Assembly (NCBI GenBank): GCA_050181915.1
Contig: JBFXCS010000003.1
Span: 1 to 64,000 of the forward strand
Reading direction: 5' to 3'
Source of the DNA: JBFXCS01 sp050181915
GTDB lineage: Bacteria > Actinomycetota > Thermoleophilia > Miltoncostaeales > Miltoncostaeaceae
DNA length: 64,000 nucleotides
Below the pieces are notes generated by a model that worked only from the letters and a program-made list of their open reading frames with translations, was not told where the DNA came from and did not search any database. Numbering within the stretch: the first letter of the stretch is position 1; every line of letters begins with the position of its first letter. Made by a program: the position numbers and the translations under genes. Of the stretch, positions 18,387 through 27,251 are shown piece after piece.

Positions 18387-19820
18387 TCAGGACCGGGTGC
18401 GGCGCCTCCCGAGGTAGAGGTCGGTGATCGTGCCCTCGGCGGCCTCGGCGGCGAAGGCGATCGTCTCCGAGAGGGTCGGGTGCGGGTGGATGGTGAGCGC
18501 GACGTCCGCCGCGTCGGAGCCCATCTCGATGGCGTGGGCGGCCTCGGAGATGAGGTCGCCGGCGTCCACCCCCACGATCCCCGCGCCCAGCAGCCGGCGC
18601 GTGCCCGGCTCGACGATCAGCTTGGTGCGCCCCTCGCCGCGGCCGAGCGTGAGCGCGCGACCCGAGGCGGCCCAGGGGAAGTGGGCGACCTCGTGCGCGA
18701 TCCCGCGCTCGGTCGCCTCGGTCTCGGTGAGGCCGGTCCAGGCCACCTCCGGGTCCGTGAAGGCGACCGACGGGATGCTCGCCGGGTCGAACCGGGACGG
18801 CGATCCGGCGATGGCCTCGGCCGCGACGACGCCCTGGTGGGTGGCCCGGTGGGCGAGCATCGGGTTGCCGGTGACGTCGCCGATCGCGTGGATGTGGCGG
18901 ACGTTGGTGCGCAGCTGCGCATCGACCGCGATCACGCCGCGGTCGTCGACCTCGACGCCGGCGGCGTCGGCGCCGACCCGGTCGCCGTTGGCGCGGCGCC
19001 CCACCGCGACCAGCACCCGGTCGTAGACCTGCTCGTCCGCCGGCGCGGAGGGCCCCTCGAAGGTGGCGTGCAGGCCGTCGTCGCCGGCCGTGAGCGCGGC
19101 CAGCCGCGTCTCGAGGTGGATGCCCTCGTAGCGCTCGGCGATGCGCGCCTGCAGCGGCTTCACCAGGTCGGGGTCGCACCCCGGGATGAGCTGGTCGAGC
19201 AGCTCGACCACGGTGATGCGCGAGCCGAGGGCGTCGTACACGGTCGCCATCTCCAGGCCGATGATGCCGCCGCCCACCACCAGCAGGCGCTCCGGCACGT
19301 CGGGCAGGGCCAGCGCCCCGGTCGAGTCGATCACCCGCTCGTCGTCGTAGGGGATGCCGGGCAGGCGGGAGGGCTCCGACCCCACCGCGATGATCGCGGC
19401 GGAGAATGACAGCGCGACGTCGCCTTCGGGCCCGGTGACGGCCAGCTCGTTGGGCGACGTGAAGCGGGCGTCGCCGTGGACGACCCGCACCTTGCGCTGC
19501 TTCGCCAGGGCCGCGAGGCCGCCGGTGAGCCGTGCGACGACGGCCTCGGTGGACGCGCGCAGCCGGTCGAGGTCGACGCGCGGGGCGCCGAAGTCGAGGC
19601 CGATCTCCCCGGCGCGCTCGGCCTCGGCCAGGATGGCGGCCGCGTGCAGGAGCGCCTTGGAGGGGATGCACCCGACGTTCGTGCACACCCCCCCGAGCCG
19701 CGCGTGGCGCTCGACGAGCGCGACGCTCAGGCCGAGGTCGGCGGCCCGGAAGGCGGCCGTGTACCCGCCGGGCCCCGCCCCGATCACCGCGACGTCGACG
19801 TCGCGCCCGGATCCGCTCAC
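18387..19820 (-). CDS. lpdA: Dihydrolipoyl dehydrogenase (E3)
   Basis: A 477-residue FAD/NAD disulfide oxidoreductase that reoxidises dihydrolipoamide in the pyruvate dehydrogenase complex. It has GAGPGGYTAAFRAADLG, the redox pair GGVCTNVGCIPSKALL, GGGIIGLEMATVYDALGS for NAD, and the C-terminal HPHPTLSE dimerisation motif with the catalytic histidine. Its GTG start overlaps the E2 stop (GTGA), so it is the third gene of the aceE-E2-lpd operon. Confidence 0.96.
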   Translation of the reverse strand: MSGSGRDVDVAVIGAGPGGYTAAFRAADLGLSVALVERHARLGGVCTNVGCIPSKALLHAAAILAEAERAGEIGLDFGAPRVDLDRLRASTEAVVARLTGGLAALAKQRKVRVVHGDARFTSPNELAVTGPEGDVALSFSAAIIAVGSEPSRLPGIPYDDERVIDSTGALALPDVPERLLVVGGGIIGLEMATVYDALGSRITVVELLDQLIPGCDPDLVKPLQARIAERYEGIHLETRLAALTAGDDGLHATFEGPSAPADEQVYDRVLVAVGRRANGDRVGADAAGVEVDDRGVIAVDAQLRTNVRHIHAIGDVTGNPMLAHRATHQGVVAAEAIAGSPSRFDPASIPSVAFTDPEVAWTGLTETEATERGIAHEVAHFPWAASGRALTLGRGEGRTKLIVEPGTRRLLGAGIVGVDAGDLISEAAHAIEMGSDAADVALTIHPHPTLSETIAFAAEAAEGTITDLYLGRRRTRS

Positions 19821-21169
19821 AGCAGCATCTTCAGCGGGTCGCTCAGCACCCCGGCGAGGTGGGTGGTGAAGCGGGCCGCGGCGGCCCCGTCGATGACGCG
19901 GTGGTCGTACGACAGCGACAGCGGCAGCACGAGGCGCGGCAGGAACTCGCCGTCGATCCACACCGGCCTGGTCTGCGCGCGCGAGACGCCGAGGATCGCC
20001 ACCTCGGGCGCGTTGATGATCGGCGTGAAGAACGAGCCGCCGATGCCGCCCAGGCTCGAGATGGTGAAGGTGCCGCCGCGCATCTCGGACGGCTGGATCG
20101 TGCCCTCGCGCGCCCTGCCGGACAGCTCGGCCAGCTCGCGGGCGATCTCGAGCAGCCCCTTGCGGTCGACGTCGCGGATCACCGGCACCATCAGCCCCTG
20201 CGGCGTGTCGGCGGCGAAGCCCAGGTGGTGGTAGCGCTTCAGCACCAGCGCGTCCCCGTCGAGCGACGAGTTGAACTCGGGGAAGGCGCGCAGGGAGGAG
20301 ACGACGGCCTTCAGCAGCAGCGCCACCATCGTCACCTTCACGCCCTCGCCGGCGTGCTCCGCGTTCACCTCCACCCGGAACTGCTCGAGGCGCGTGATGT
20401 CGGCCTCGTCGTGCTGGGTGACGTGCGGGATCGCGACCCAGTTGCGCGCCAGATTGGGTCCCGCGATGCGCCTGATGCGCGACAGCTCCACCCGTTCCAC
20501 CGGCCCGTACTCGGCGAAGTCGACCTGCGGCCAGGGCGGCAGCCCCTCCACGACCGGGGCGGCCGCGGGCGCGCTGGGACCCGCCGGCGCGGTCCCCTGC
20601 TCCGGCGCCGTGGCGGGCGCCTGCGCGCCGCCGTCGGCGACGGCCCGCACGTCCTCGCGCGTGATGCGCCCCCGCCGGCCGGAGCCGCTGACGGCGGCCA
20701 GGTCGACGCCCAGCTCGCGGGCGAGGCGCCGCGCGCCGGGGCCGGCGTAGAGCGGATCCCGCTCGCCGAGGCCCTCCTGCCGGGGCTGGGCGAGCCCCTC
20801 GCCCCGGTCCTCGTCCCGGGCGGGGGCCTCGGCGACCGGCTCCGCCGCGGCCTCCGGCTCCCCCTCCTGCTCCTGCCCGGCCTCGTGCTCCTGCCCGGGG
20901 TCCTGGTCGCCGTCGGCCGGGCCCGCCGCGTCCGCCGAGAGGGTGAGGATGAGATCGCCCTGCGACACCTCGTCGCCCACCGCGACCGTGATCTCCGCCA
21001 CCGTCCCCCCGGCCGGCGACGGCACCTCCAGCGTCGCCTTCTCCGACTCCAGGACGATCAGCGGGTCCTCCGGCGAGACCTCGTCGCCGACGGCGACCAG
21101 CACCTCGATGACCGGCACGTCGGCGAAGTCGCCGATGTCCGGTACGCGTACCTCGGTCAGCGCTGCCAC
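19817..21169 (-). CDS. Pyruvate dehydrogenase complex E2, dihydrolipoamide acetyltransferase
   Basis: A 450-residue protein with one lipoyl domain at the N-terminus (lipoyl lysine in LESEKATLEVPSP), a long acidic glutamate/alanine linker, a peripheral-subunit-binding domain (ARRLARELGVDLAAVSGSG) and a C-terminal catalytic domain ending with SYDHRVIDGAAAARF (catalytic HxxxDG). It moves acetyl groups from E1 to CoA. The GTG start lies 13 bases inside the E1 gene, showing tight coupling. Only one lipoyl domain is present, where many AceF proteins have two or three. Confidence 0.95.
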   Translation of the reverse strand: MAALTEVRVPDIGDFADVPVIEVLVAVGDEVSPEDPLIVLESEKATLEVPSPAGGTVAEITVAVGDEVSQGDLILTLSADAAGPADGDQDPGQEHEAGQEQEGEPEAAAEPVAEAPARDEDRGEGLAQPRQEGLGERDPLYAGPGARRLARELGVDLAAVSGSGRRGRITREDVRAVADGGAQAPATAPEQGTAPAGPSAPAAAPVVEGLPPWPQVDFAEYGPVERVELSRIRRIAGPNLARNWVAIPHVTQHDEADITRLEQFRVEVNAEHAGEGVKVTMVALLLKAVVSSLRAFPEFNSSLDGDALVLKRYHHLGFAADTPQGLMVPVIRDVDRKGLLEIARELAELSGRAREGTIQPSEMRGGTFTISSLGGIGGSFFTPIINAPEVAILGVSRAQTRPVWIDGEFLPRLVLPLSLSYDHRVIDGAAAARFTTHLAGVLSDPLKMLL

Positions 21170-23850
21170 GGTGCGAGGGCCTCCGGATCGATGTCGTAAC
21201 GGGTGATCGCCCCGGCCGCGACGGCGGGATCGATGGCCCCCTCGGCCGCCAGCGCCCCGAGCGCCGTCACCGTCACGTGGTGGCGGTCGACCTCGAAGAA
21301 GCGGCGCAGCTTGGCGCGGTAGTCGCTGCGCCCGAAGCCGTCGGTGCCGAGCACGTGGAAGGGCGCGCGCACCCACGGGCGGATCTGGTCGGCGAACGAG
21401 CGGACGTAGTCGCTGGCCGCCACCACCGGCCCGGCGCGCCCCGCGAGCCGCGACTCGACGTAGGAGGCGCGCGGCTCCTCGGTGGGGTGCAGGCGGTTCC
21501 AGCGCTCGGCGGCGAGCCCCTCGCGGCGCAGCTCGGTGAAGCTGGTGGCGCTCCACACGTCGGCGCCGACGCCGTAGTCCTCGGCCAGCAGGTCGGCGGC
21601 GGCGAGCACCTCGCGCAGGATCGCGCCGGAGCCCATCAGCTGCACCCGGGGACCTGTGCCGGGCGTCTCGGCCACCAGGTGCATGCCGCGCAGGATGCCC
21701 TCCTGGGCGCCCTTCGGCATCGGCGGGTGCCGCCAGTTCTCGTTCATCACCGTGAGGTAGTAGAAGGCGTCCTCGCCGTCGGTGATCATGCGCCGCAGCC
21801 CGTCCTGCACGATCACCGCCAGCTCGTAGGCGAAGGTGGGGTCGAAGGCCCGGCAGTTCGGGATCGTCGTCGCGATCAGGTGGCTGTGGCCGTCCTCGTG
21901 CTGCAGGCCCTCGCCGTTCAGGGTGGTGCGGCCGGACGTGCCGCCGATCAGGAACCCGCGGGCGCGGCTGTCGCCGGCCGCCCAGGCGAGGTCGCCGACC
22001 CGCTGGAAGCCGAACATCGAGTAGAAGGCGAAGAAGGGGATCATCTGCACGCCGCTGTTGGCGTAGGAGGTGGCGGCGGCGATCCACGACGACATCGCCC
22101 CCGCCTCGTTGATGCCCTCCTGCAGCATCTGGCCCTTGCGGTCCTCCCGGTAGAACATGAGCTGGTCGGCGTCCTCCGGCCTGTAGAGCTGGCCGACCTG
22201 GCTGAAGATGCCGAGCTGGCGGAACATCCCCTCCATGCCGAAGGTGCGCGACTCGTCGGGCACGATCGGCACGATGTTCTTGCCGATGCGCTTGTCGCGC
22301 AGCAGCGTGCCGAGGATCCGCACGAAGGACATCGTGGTCGAGGCCGCGCGCTCGCCGGTGCCCTCGAGCTGGGCGGCGAAGGCCTCGAGCGGCGGTACCT
22401 CAAGGGCCGGCGCCGTCGGCGCGCGGGCCGGCAGGCTGCCGCCGAGCGCGGCGCGATGCTCGCGCAGGTACGCCATCTCCGGAGCGTCCTCCGGCGGCCG
22501 GTAGAAGACGGCGGCCCGGGCCTCGTCGTCGTCGAGCGGCACGCCGAACCGGTCGCGGAAGGCGAGCAGGCTCTCCTCGTTCATCTTCTTCTGCTGGTGG
22601 GTGATGTTCTGGGCCTCGCCGGCGCGGCCCATGCCGTAGCCCTTGATCGTCTTCGCGAGGATCACGGTGGGCTGCCCCTCGTGGTGCACCGCCGCGTGGT
22701 AGGCCGCGTACACCTTGCGCGGGCTGTGCCCGCCGCGGTTGAGGGCCCACAGCTCGGGGTCGCTCATCCCGGCGACGCGCTCCTTCAGCTCGGGGTAGCG
22801 CCCGAAGAAGCTGTTGCGCAGGTAGTCGGCGTCGCGCGAGCGGATGGTCTGGTACTCGCCGTCGACCGTCTCCTCCATCAGGCGCTTCAGCAGGCCGTCG
22901 TGGTCGGCCTCCAGCAGCGGATCCCAGTTCTCGCCCCAGATCACCTTGATCACGTTCCAGCCGGCGCCGCGGAAGTTCGTCTCGAGCTCCTGGATGATCT
23001 TGCCGTTGCCCCGCACCGGCCCGTCGAGCCGCTGCAGGTTGCAGTTGACGACGAAGACCAGGTTGTCGAGCCGCTCGCGCGCGGCCAGCGAGATGGCGCC
23101 CATCGACTCCGGCTCGTCCATCTCGCCGTCGCCCATGAAGGCCCACACCTTGCGGCGCGACGTGTCGGCGATCTCCCGGCCCTGCAGGTACTTCAGGAAC
23201 CGCGCCTGGTAGATCGCCATGATCGGGCCGAGGCCCATCGAGACGGTCGGGAACTGCCAGAACGACGGCATCAGCCACGGGTGCGGGTACGACGACAGCC
23301 CGTTGCCGTCCACCTCCTGGCGGAAGTTGCGCATCCGCTCCTCGTCGATGCGCCCCTCCAGGAAGGCGCGGGCGTAGATGCCCGGCGACGAGTGGCCCTG
23401 GATGTAGACCAGGTCGCCGCCGTGGTCCTCGGCGGGCGCGTGCCAGAAGTGGTTGAAGCCCACCTCGTAGAGCGTCGCGGCCGACTGGTAGCTGGCGATG
23501 TGGCCGCCCAGCTCCGACGACTCCCTGTTGGCCTGCAGCACCAGGGCGGCGGCGTTCCAGCGGATGAGCGAGCGCAGGCGGCGCTCGACCTCGGGGTCGC
23601 CGGGGATGGGCTCCTCGTCCTCGGGATGGATCGTGTTGACGTACGGCGTCGTGTCGGTGACCGGCACCGGGGCGCCGGCCAGCCGGGCCTCCACGATCAC
23701 CCTGCCGAGGATCTGGGCGGCCCGCTCGGGGCCGTCGCGGCGCAGCACGTCCTCCACCGCCTCGATCCACTCGCGCGTCTCCTCGGCGTCGAGGTCGGCG
23801 GGCCCGCCGTCGGCGGCGATCGGGTCCGCGGCGCGGTCGTTCGGGCTCAC
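21157..23850 (-). CDS. aceE: Pyruvate dehydrogenase E1, homodimeric AceE type
   Basis: An 897-residue thiamine-diphosphate enzyme. The TPP motif is GDGEMDEPES...NCNLQRLDGPVRGN; other AceE signatures are GHSSPGIYARAFLEGR, NFRQEVDGNGLSSYPHPW and DESRTFGMEGMFRQLGI. The GTG at 23850 yields the normal length. Together with E2 and lpd it converts pyruvate to acetyl-CoA. Presence of the single-chain AceE, rather than split E1 alpha/beta, is common in Actinobacteria. Confidence 0.97.
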   Translation of the reverse strand: MSPNDRAADPIAADGGPADLDAEETREWIEAVEDVLRRDGPERAAQILGRVIVEARLAGAPVPVTDTTPYVNTIHPEDEEPIPGDPEVERRLRSLIRWNAAALVLQANRESSELGGHIASYQSAATLYEVGFNHFWHAPAEDHGGDLVYIQGHSSPGIYARAFLEGRIDEERMRNFRQEVDGNGLSSYPHPWLMPSFWQFPTVSMGLGPIMAIYQARFLKYLQGREIADTSRRKVWAFMGDGEMDEPESMGAISLAARERLDNLVFVVNCNLQRLDGPVRGNGKIIQELETNFRGAGWNVIKVIWGENWDPLLEADHDGLLKRLMEETVDGEYQTIRSRDADYLRNSFFGRYPELKERVAGMSDPELWALNRGGHSPRKVYAAYHAAVHHEGQPTVILAKTIKGYGMGRAGEAQNITHQQKKMNEESLLAFRDRFGVPLDDDEARAAVFYRPPEDAPEMAYLREHRAALGGSLPARAPTAPALEVPPLEAFAAQLEGTGERAASTTMSFVRILGTLLRDKRIGKNIVPIVPDESRTFGMEGMFRQLGIFSQVGQLYRPEDADQLMFYREDRKGQMLQEGINEAGAMSSWIAAATSYANSGVQMIPFFAFYSMFGFQRVGDLAWAAGDSRARGFLIGGTSGRTTLNGEGLQHEDGHSHLIATTIPNCRAFDPTFAYELAVIVQDGLRRMITDGEDAFYYLTVMNENWRHPPMPKGAQEGILRGMHLVAETPGTGPRVQLMGSGAILREVLAAADLLAEDYGVGADVWSATSFTELRREGLAAERWNRLHPTEEPRASYVESRLAGRAGPVVAASDYVRSFADQIRPWVRAPFHVLGTDGFGRSDYRAKLRRFFEVDRHHVTVTALGALAAEGAIDPAVAAGAITRYDIDPEALAPWQR

Positions 23851-23980
23851 TGCGGCCTCCAGGGGACGAGACGTCAGGCCGCCGCGCCGTGCCGGAGCGG
23901 CGACGCCGTGGCTCACACGCTAGCGCCATTCGGACGCGGCGGGCGTGGCCGTCGAGGTGGCCGAGCAGGCCGGTGGCCGG

Positions 23981-24796
23981 TCATCCCCCCGACGAGGTTG
24001 CGCGCCGGGCGCGCGCGCCCATCAGCGGCAGGCACAGCGGCGTACCGGAGACCGGGTCGTCGATCACCCGGCACTCCAGCCCGAAGACGTCGCGCACGAG
24101 CGCGGCGTCGACGATCTCGGCGGGCGGGCCCTGGGCGTGGATGCGCCCCTCCCTCACCGCCACCAGGTGGTCCGCGTAGCGGCAGGCCTGGTTCAGGTCG
24201 TGCAGCACCAGCACGATCGTGCGGCCGTCGGCGGCGTTCAGGTCCGCCAGCAGCTCCAGCACCTCGCACTGGTGGGCCAGGTCGAGGTAGGTGGTGGGCT
24301 CGTCGAGCAGCAGGATCCGCGTCTCCTGAGCCAGGGCGAGCGCGATCCACACCCGCTGGCGCTGGCCGCCCGAGAGCTCGTCGACCGGCCGGTCGCGCAG
24401 GTCGGTGACCCCGGTCGCCGCGAGCGCCTCCTCCACCGCCCGCTCGTCGTCGACGCTCCACTGGCGCAGCCAGGTCTGGTGCGGGTAGCGGCCGCGACCG
24501 ACCAGGTCGGCCACGGTGATCCCGTCCGGCGCGATCGGCGACTGCGGCAGCAGCCCCAGCCGGCGCGCGATCTCCTTGGTCGAGAGCCGCAGGATCGGGT
24601 CGGCGTCCAGGTACACCGCCCCGCCGCGCGGCTTCAGCAGGCGGGCGAGGCCGCGCAGCAGGGTCGACTTGCCGCAGGCGTTGGGGCCCACGAGCGCCGT
24701 GATCTTCCCCTCCGGCACCGACAGCGACAGCTCGTGTACGACGGCGCGGCCGTCGTAGGCCAGGGTGAGCCCGTCGGCGCGCAGCCCCCCGTTCAT
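23981..24796 (-). CDS. Iron-siderophore/cobalamin-type ABC transporter ATP-binding protein, without adjacent permease
   Basis: A 271-residue ATPase of the FepC/FecE group. Walker A GPNACGKST, SGGQRQRVWIA signature and LLLDEPTTYLD are visible, and LLPQSPIAPDGITVADLVGRGRYPHQ is characteristic of siderophore systems. It closely resembles the ATPase at 57667-58491 in the complete uptake operon, even to shared GRxPHQ and DLNQACRYA phrases. No permease or binding protein lies beside it, so it may serve permeases encoded elsewhere or be left over from a lost operon. Confidence 0.93.
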   Translation of the reverse strand: MNGGLRADGLTLAYDGRAVVHELSLSVPEGKITALVGPNACGKSTLLRGLARLLKPRGGAVYLDADPILRLSTKEIARRLGLLPQSPIAPDGITVADLVGRGRYPHQTWLRQWSVDDERAVEEALAATGVTDLRDRPVDELSGGQRQRVWIALALAQETRILLLDEPTTYLDLAHQCEVLELLADLNAADGRTIVLVLHDLNQACRYADHLVAVREGRIHAQGPPAEIVDAALVRDVFGLECRVIDDPVSGTPLCLPLMGARARRATSSGG

Positions 24797-24921
24797 GGCG
24801 CTCGCCCCGGCCGGCCGGCGCGCCGCACCCCGGCCGGCGCCGCCAGCGCGGGCGGCCCCAGGCCGAGGACGATGCCGGTGGATCGCGAGGGCGACGCGCC
24901 CGGCCGCGGCAGGCGCGTCAC

Positions 24922-24959
24922 AGCATGGGCGGAGGCCGTTGATGCCACCGCCCCATGCT
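24922..24959. repeat. Imperfect inverted repeat AGCATGGG...CCCATGCT
   Basis: Arms AGCATGGGCGGAGG and CCACCGCCCCATGCT pair with a one-base bulge around a 9-base loop. It lies about 125 bases upstream of the lone ABC ATPase gene, in its likely leader. It could be an operator or an RNA hairpin; which one cannot be decided here. Confidence 0.5.
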
Positions 24960-24964
24960 AACGC

Positions 24965-24989
24965 CGGCCGAACACCGGCTGTTCGGCCG
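24965..24989. repeat. Perfect inverted repeat CGGCCGAACA / TGTTCGGCCG
   Basis: Ten-base perfect arms separated by CCGGC, 6 bases from the previous inverted repeat. The inner GAACA...TGTTC spacing is too wide for the actinobacterial LexA box. It is a candidate regulator-binding palindrome upstream of the ABC ATPase gene. Between 24797 and 25018 no gene is seen. Confidence 0.5.
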
Positions 24990-25018
24990 TCCGAAACCCC
25001 GGTCGGTTGCCGTGCGGG

Positions 25019-25183
25019 CTAGTGTCCTGAGTCGTAAGTTCGTACGCAGTACCCGAGCGAATCGCAAGGGAGGCAAGGACGCAGATCTTCCCCGATATCG
25101 CGAATATCGGGGAAGTCGAGGACGCCGCATCGCGCCGCGATGCAGCCGGGAACTGCCACGCAATTTGCGACTCGGGACACTAG
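25019..25183. mobile_element. MITE-like element with terminal inverted repeats and internal hairpin
   Basis: Both ends carry CTAGTGTCC(T/C)GAGTCG(T/C)AA(A/G)TT in inverted orientation, about 23 bases with three transitions. The 165-base segment holds no gene, but has a perfect hairpin in the middle: 12-base arms CTTCCCCGATAT / ATATCGGGGAAG with a 5-base loop (25087-25115). The symmetric CTAG at each edge could include a target TA. The size, ends and absence of coding match a non-autonomous transposable element. Its right end supplies the TAG stop of the gene at 25180. Confidence 0.7.
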
Positions 25184-27099
25184 CGACGGATGGTCACCTT
25201 CCTGGTCACGGCGGCGCCCCGGGCGGGGGTCAGCACGACGCGGGCGGCGAGCCGGGCGCGGGTGCGCAGCAGGGTGCGGGCGTTCGCGTTGAGGGCGATC
25301 GAGACCGTCTTGCGCTTGCGCGCCGGGATCGCGTAGCGGAGCTTCTTGGTCAGCGCGACCACGCGCGCGCGGCGGCCGATCCTCACCTTCGCGGCGGTCC
25401 TGATGCTCAGGGTGCCGCGGCAGGTCACCGTCTGCCCCGCGCAGGTCAGCGTCACCGCCAGCCGCCTGCCCTTCTTCACGCGCAGCACCGACGACACCAC
25501 CTTGCCCGGGCGCACCCGCGGGGCGGGCTTGGCGATCGGCTGCTCGGTGGGGGGCCCGACCGGCGGCCCGGCGGGCGCCGGCGGGGCGACGACGGCGAAC
25601 GGCGCCGGGTCGGGGTGGGCGACGATCGCGTAGCGGCCCGCGGAGCCGCCGGGGGGAGCGCCGCGGCCGAGGTTCGACCAGGGGACGGCCGCGTTCGCGA
25701 TCCGGGTCGCGCCGCCGATGCAGTCGAGCGTCACGCCGTTGCGTTCCGTGCCGAGGCGCAGCACCAGTCCGCCGTAGGGGCTCGCGGCGTAGGTCGTCGC
25801 GACGACCGGGTCGCCGGGCTCGCCGGTCGCGGATCCGGTCACCTCGATCGGCCCCATCGACCCGGGCGGGCCGATCGTGAAGCTCACCGGCCCGGCGCCG
25901 GTGGGCGTCCAGGTGGTGTCCGGCAGGGCGAGCACGACGTCGGCGGGGCTCCACGGAGCGGGCGCGCCGTTCGGGCCGGTGGGCCGGTAGCTGCCCTCCA
26001 CCCTCACCGTCCGCGCGCCCTCGGCCGTGTTCGAGGCGGCGATCGTGACCCACGCCGTCAGGGGGTAGGTCGCGTCGGGCGCCACCAGGCCCGGCTCGCG
26101 CCCGAGCGTGGCGATGGTGTCGCCCGAGATCGTGACCGCGGCGCGGGCGCCGGTCAGGGCGAACGGCACCCCGGGCGTGAAGGCGGCGGGCGCCGAACCG
26201 GCCAGCGACGCCGCGATCGGGTCGAGCTCGCGGGTCTGCCCGGCCGGGAAGTTGACGTCGGCCCCGCTGCGGAGCCGCCCGAGCTCGTCGAGGCAGACCA
26301 GGTTCTGGGGGCCGGCGACGACGTCGGCCACGGCGGCGGCGCCCGGGTTGTAGCGCGGGCCCATGAAGTCGTAGGCGATCTCCGTGACGGTGCCGGGGCG
26401 GCAGTCGAGCACGAGGGAGGCCTGCGGCACCTGCGGGAAGGTCAGCTGGATCACGGCGCTGCCGCCGGTCGCCCGCGCGGCGCCGCCCGGTCCGACCGGG
26501 AGGGTGCCGAGGGCCCCCTCGCCCGCCTGGCTCACCGCCACGTCGCCGCCCACCGCCGTCCAGTCCAGCTCGGGCAGGGCCGGCGCCGTGTAGCTGAAGG
26601 GCGTGGCGCTGATGAAGGCGCCCTCGATCGTGTCCGCCTCGATGACCGTGGTGGCCGCCACGTCGATCGGCCCGACCACCCTCACCCGCTCGGCGGTGTT
26701 GGTGGCCCGGATCGCGATCCACACCTTGGCGTTGATCGTGTTCGGGCCGGGCTTCAGCAGCCCGAGGCCGTAGCCGAAGCGCGCCAGGTAGTCGGGCAGC
26801 TGGATGTCGAAGGTGCCGGCGGCGGTGCGCACCGTCTGCCCCGGCACGACGCGGGTCGGCGAGGGATAGAGCGCATCGGGCACCACCGACGCGGTGGTCG
26901 TCACCGAGATCGGCATCTGCGCGTAGTTGCCGTTGATCGAGTACTGGCAGGCATTGGCCGACGCGGCCGTCGCCGCGGCGGCGGGCGCCGCGGGCGCGGC
27001 GAGCGCGCAGAGCGCTCCGCCCACGACGGCCGCCGCGAGCGCGCGCGCTCGACGCAACAGCCCCGATCGATGGCGTATCAGCCGACGCCTTTTATGCAT
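25180..27099 (-). CDS. Large secreted protein, unknown function
   Basis: A 639-residue protein with a twin-arginine-free basic start and signal peptide (ARALAAAVVGGALCALAAPAAP...AAAA). The mature part consists of beta-rich repeats with TxxVVxGxxxxxTAxG patterns and ends in a basic beta domain (VRPGKVVSSVLRVKKGRRLAVTLTC...). No enzyme motif is seen. The ATG at 27099 is preferred to the upstream GTG at 27111 because TGAGGA precedes it. The stop TAG lies within the terminal repeat of the adjacent MITE-like element, so the insertion may have trimmed or replaced the original C-terminus. Confidence 0.8.
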   Translation of the reverse strand: MHKRRRLIRHRSGLLRRARALAAAVVGGALCALAAPAAPAAAATAASANACQYSINGNYAQMPISVTTTASVVPDALYPSPTRVVPGQTVRTAAGTFDIQLPDYLARFGYGLGLLKPGPNTINAKVWIAIRATNTAERVRVVGPIDVAATTVIEADTIEGAFISATPFSYTAPALPELDWTAVGGDVAVSQAGEGALGTLPVGPGGAARATGGSAVIQLTFPQVPQASLVLDCRPGTVTEIAYDFMGPRYNPGAAAVADVVAGPQNLVCLDELGRLRSGADVNFPAGQTRELDPIAASLAGSAPAAFTPGVPFALTGARAAVTISGDTIATLGREPGLVAPDATYPLTAWVTIAASNTAEGARTVRVEGSYRPTGPNGAPAPWSPADVVLALPDTTWTPTGAGPVSFTIGPPGSMGPIEVTGSATGEPGDPVVATTYAASPYGGLVLRLGTERNGVTLDCIGGATRIANAAVPWSNLGRGAPPGGSAGRYAIVAHPDPAPFAVVAPPAPAGPPVGPPTEQPIAKPAPRVRPGKVVSSVLRVKKGRRLAVTLTCAGQTVTCRGTLSIRTAAKVRIGRRARVVALTKKLRYAIPARKRKTVSIALNANARTLLRTRARLAARVVLTPARGAAVTRKVTIRR

Positions 27100-27161
27100 G
27101 TGAGTCCTCACTTACCGAAGTTCTCGGCCCGGTCGCGCGATATGGCCGTAAACAGGGACTT

Positions 27162-27179
27162 TTCAGGTTCCGTTCAGGT
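27162..27179. promoter_or_regulatory. Tandem TTCAGGT direct repeats in the divergent promoter region
   Basis: TTCAGGT occurs at 27162-27168 and again at 27173-27179, a period of 11 bases, i.e. one helical turn. This spacing is typical of tandem sites for response regulators. It lies between two divergent genes for secreted proteins and could control both. Confidence 0.4.
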
Positions 27180-27251
27180 CGGGTAGCGTACCGCATGTGT
27201 GCTTCGGCGCACCTTATTAAGTCTTTTCGGATCGCCCACAGAAAGGTGATG

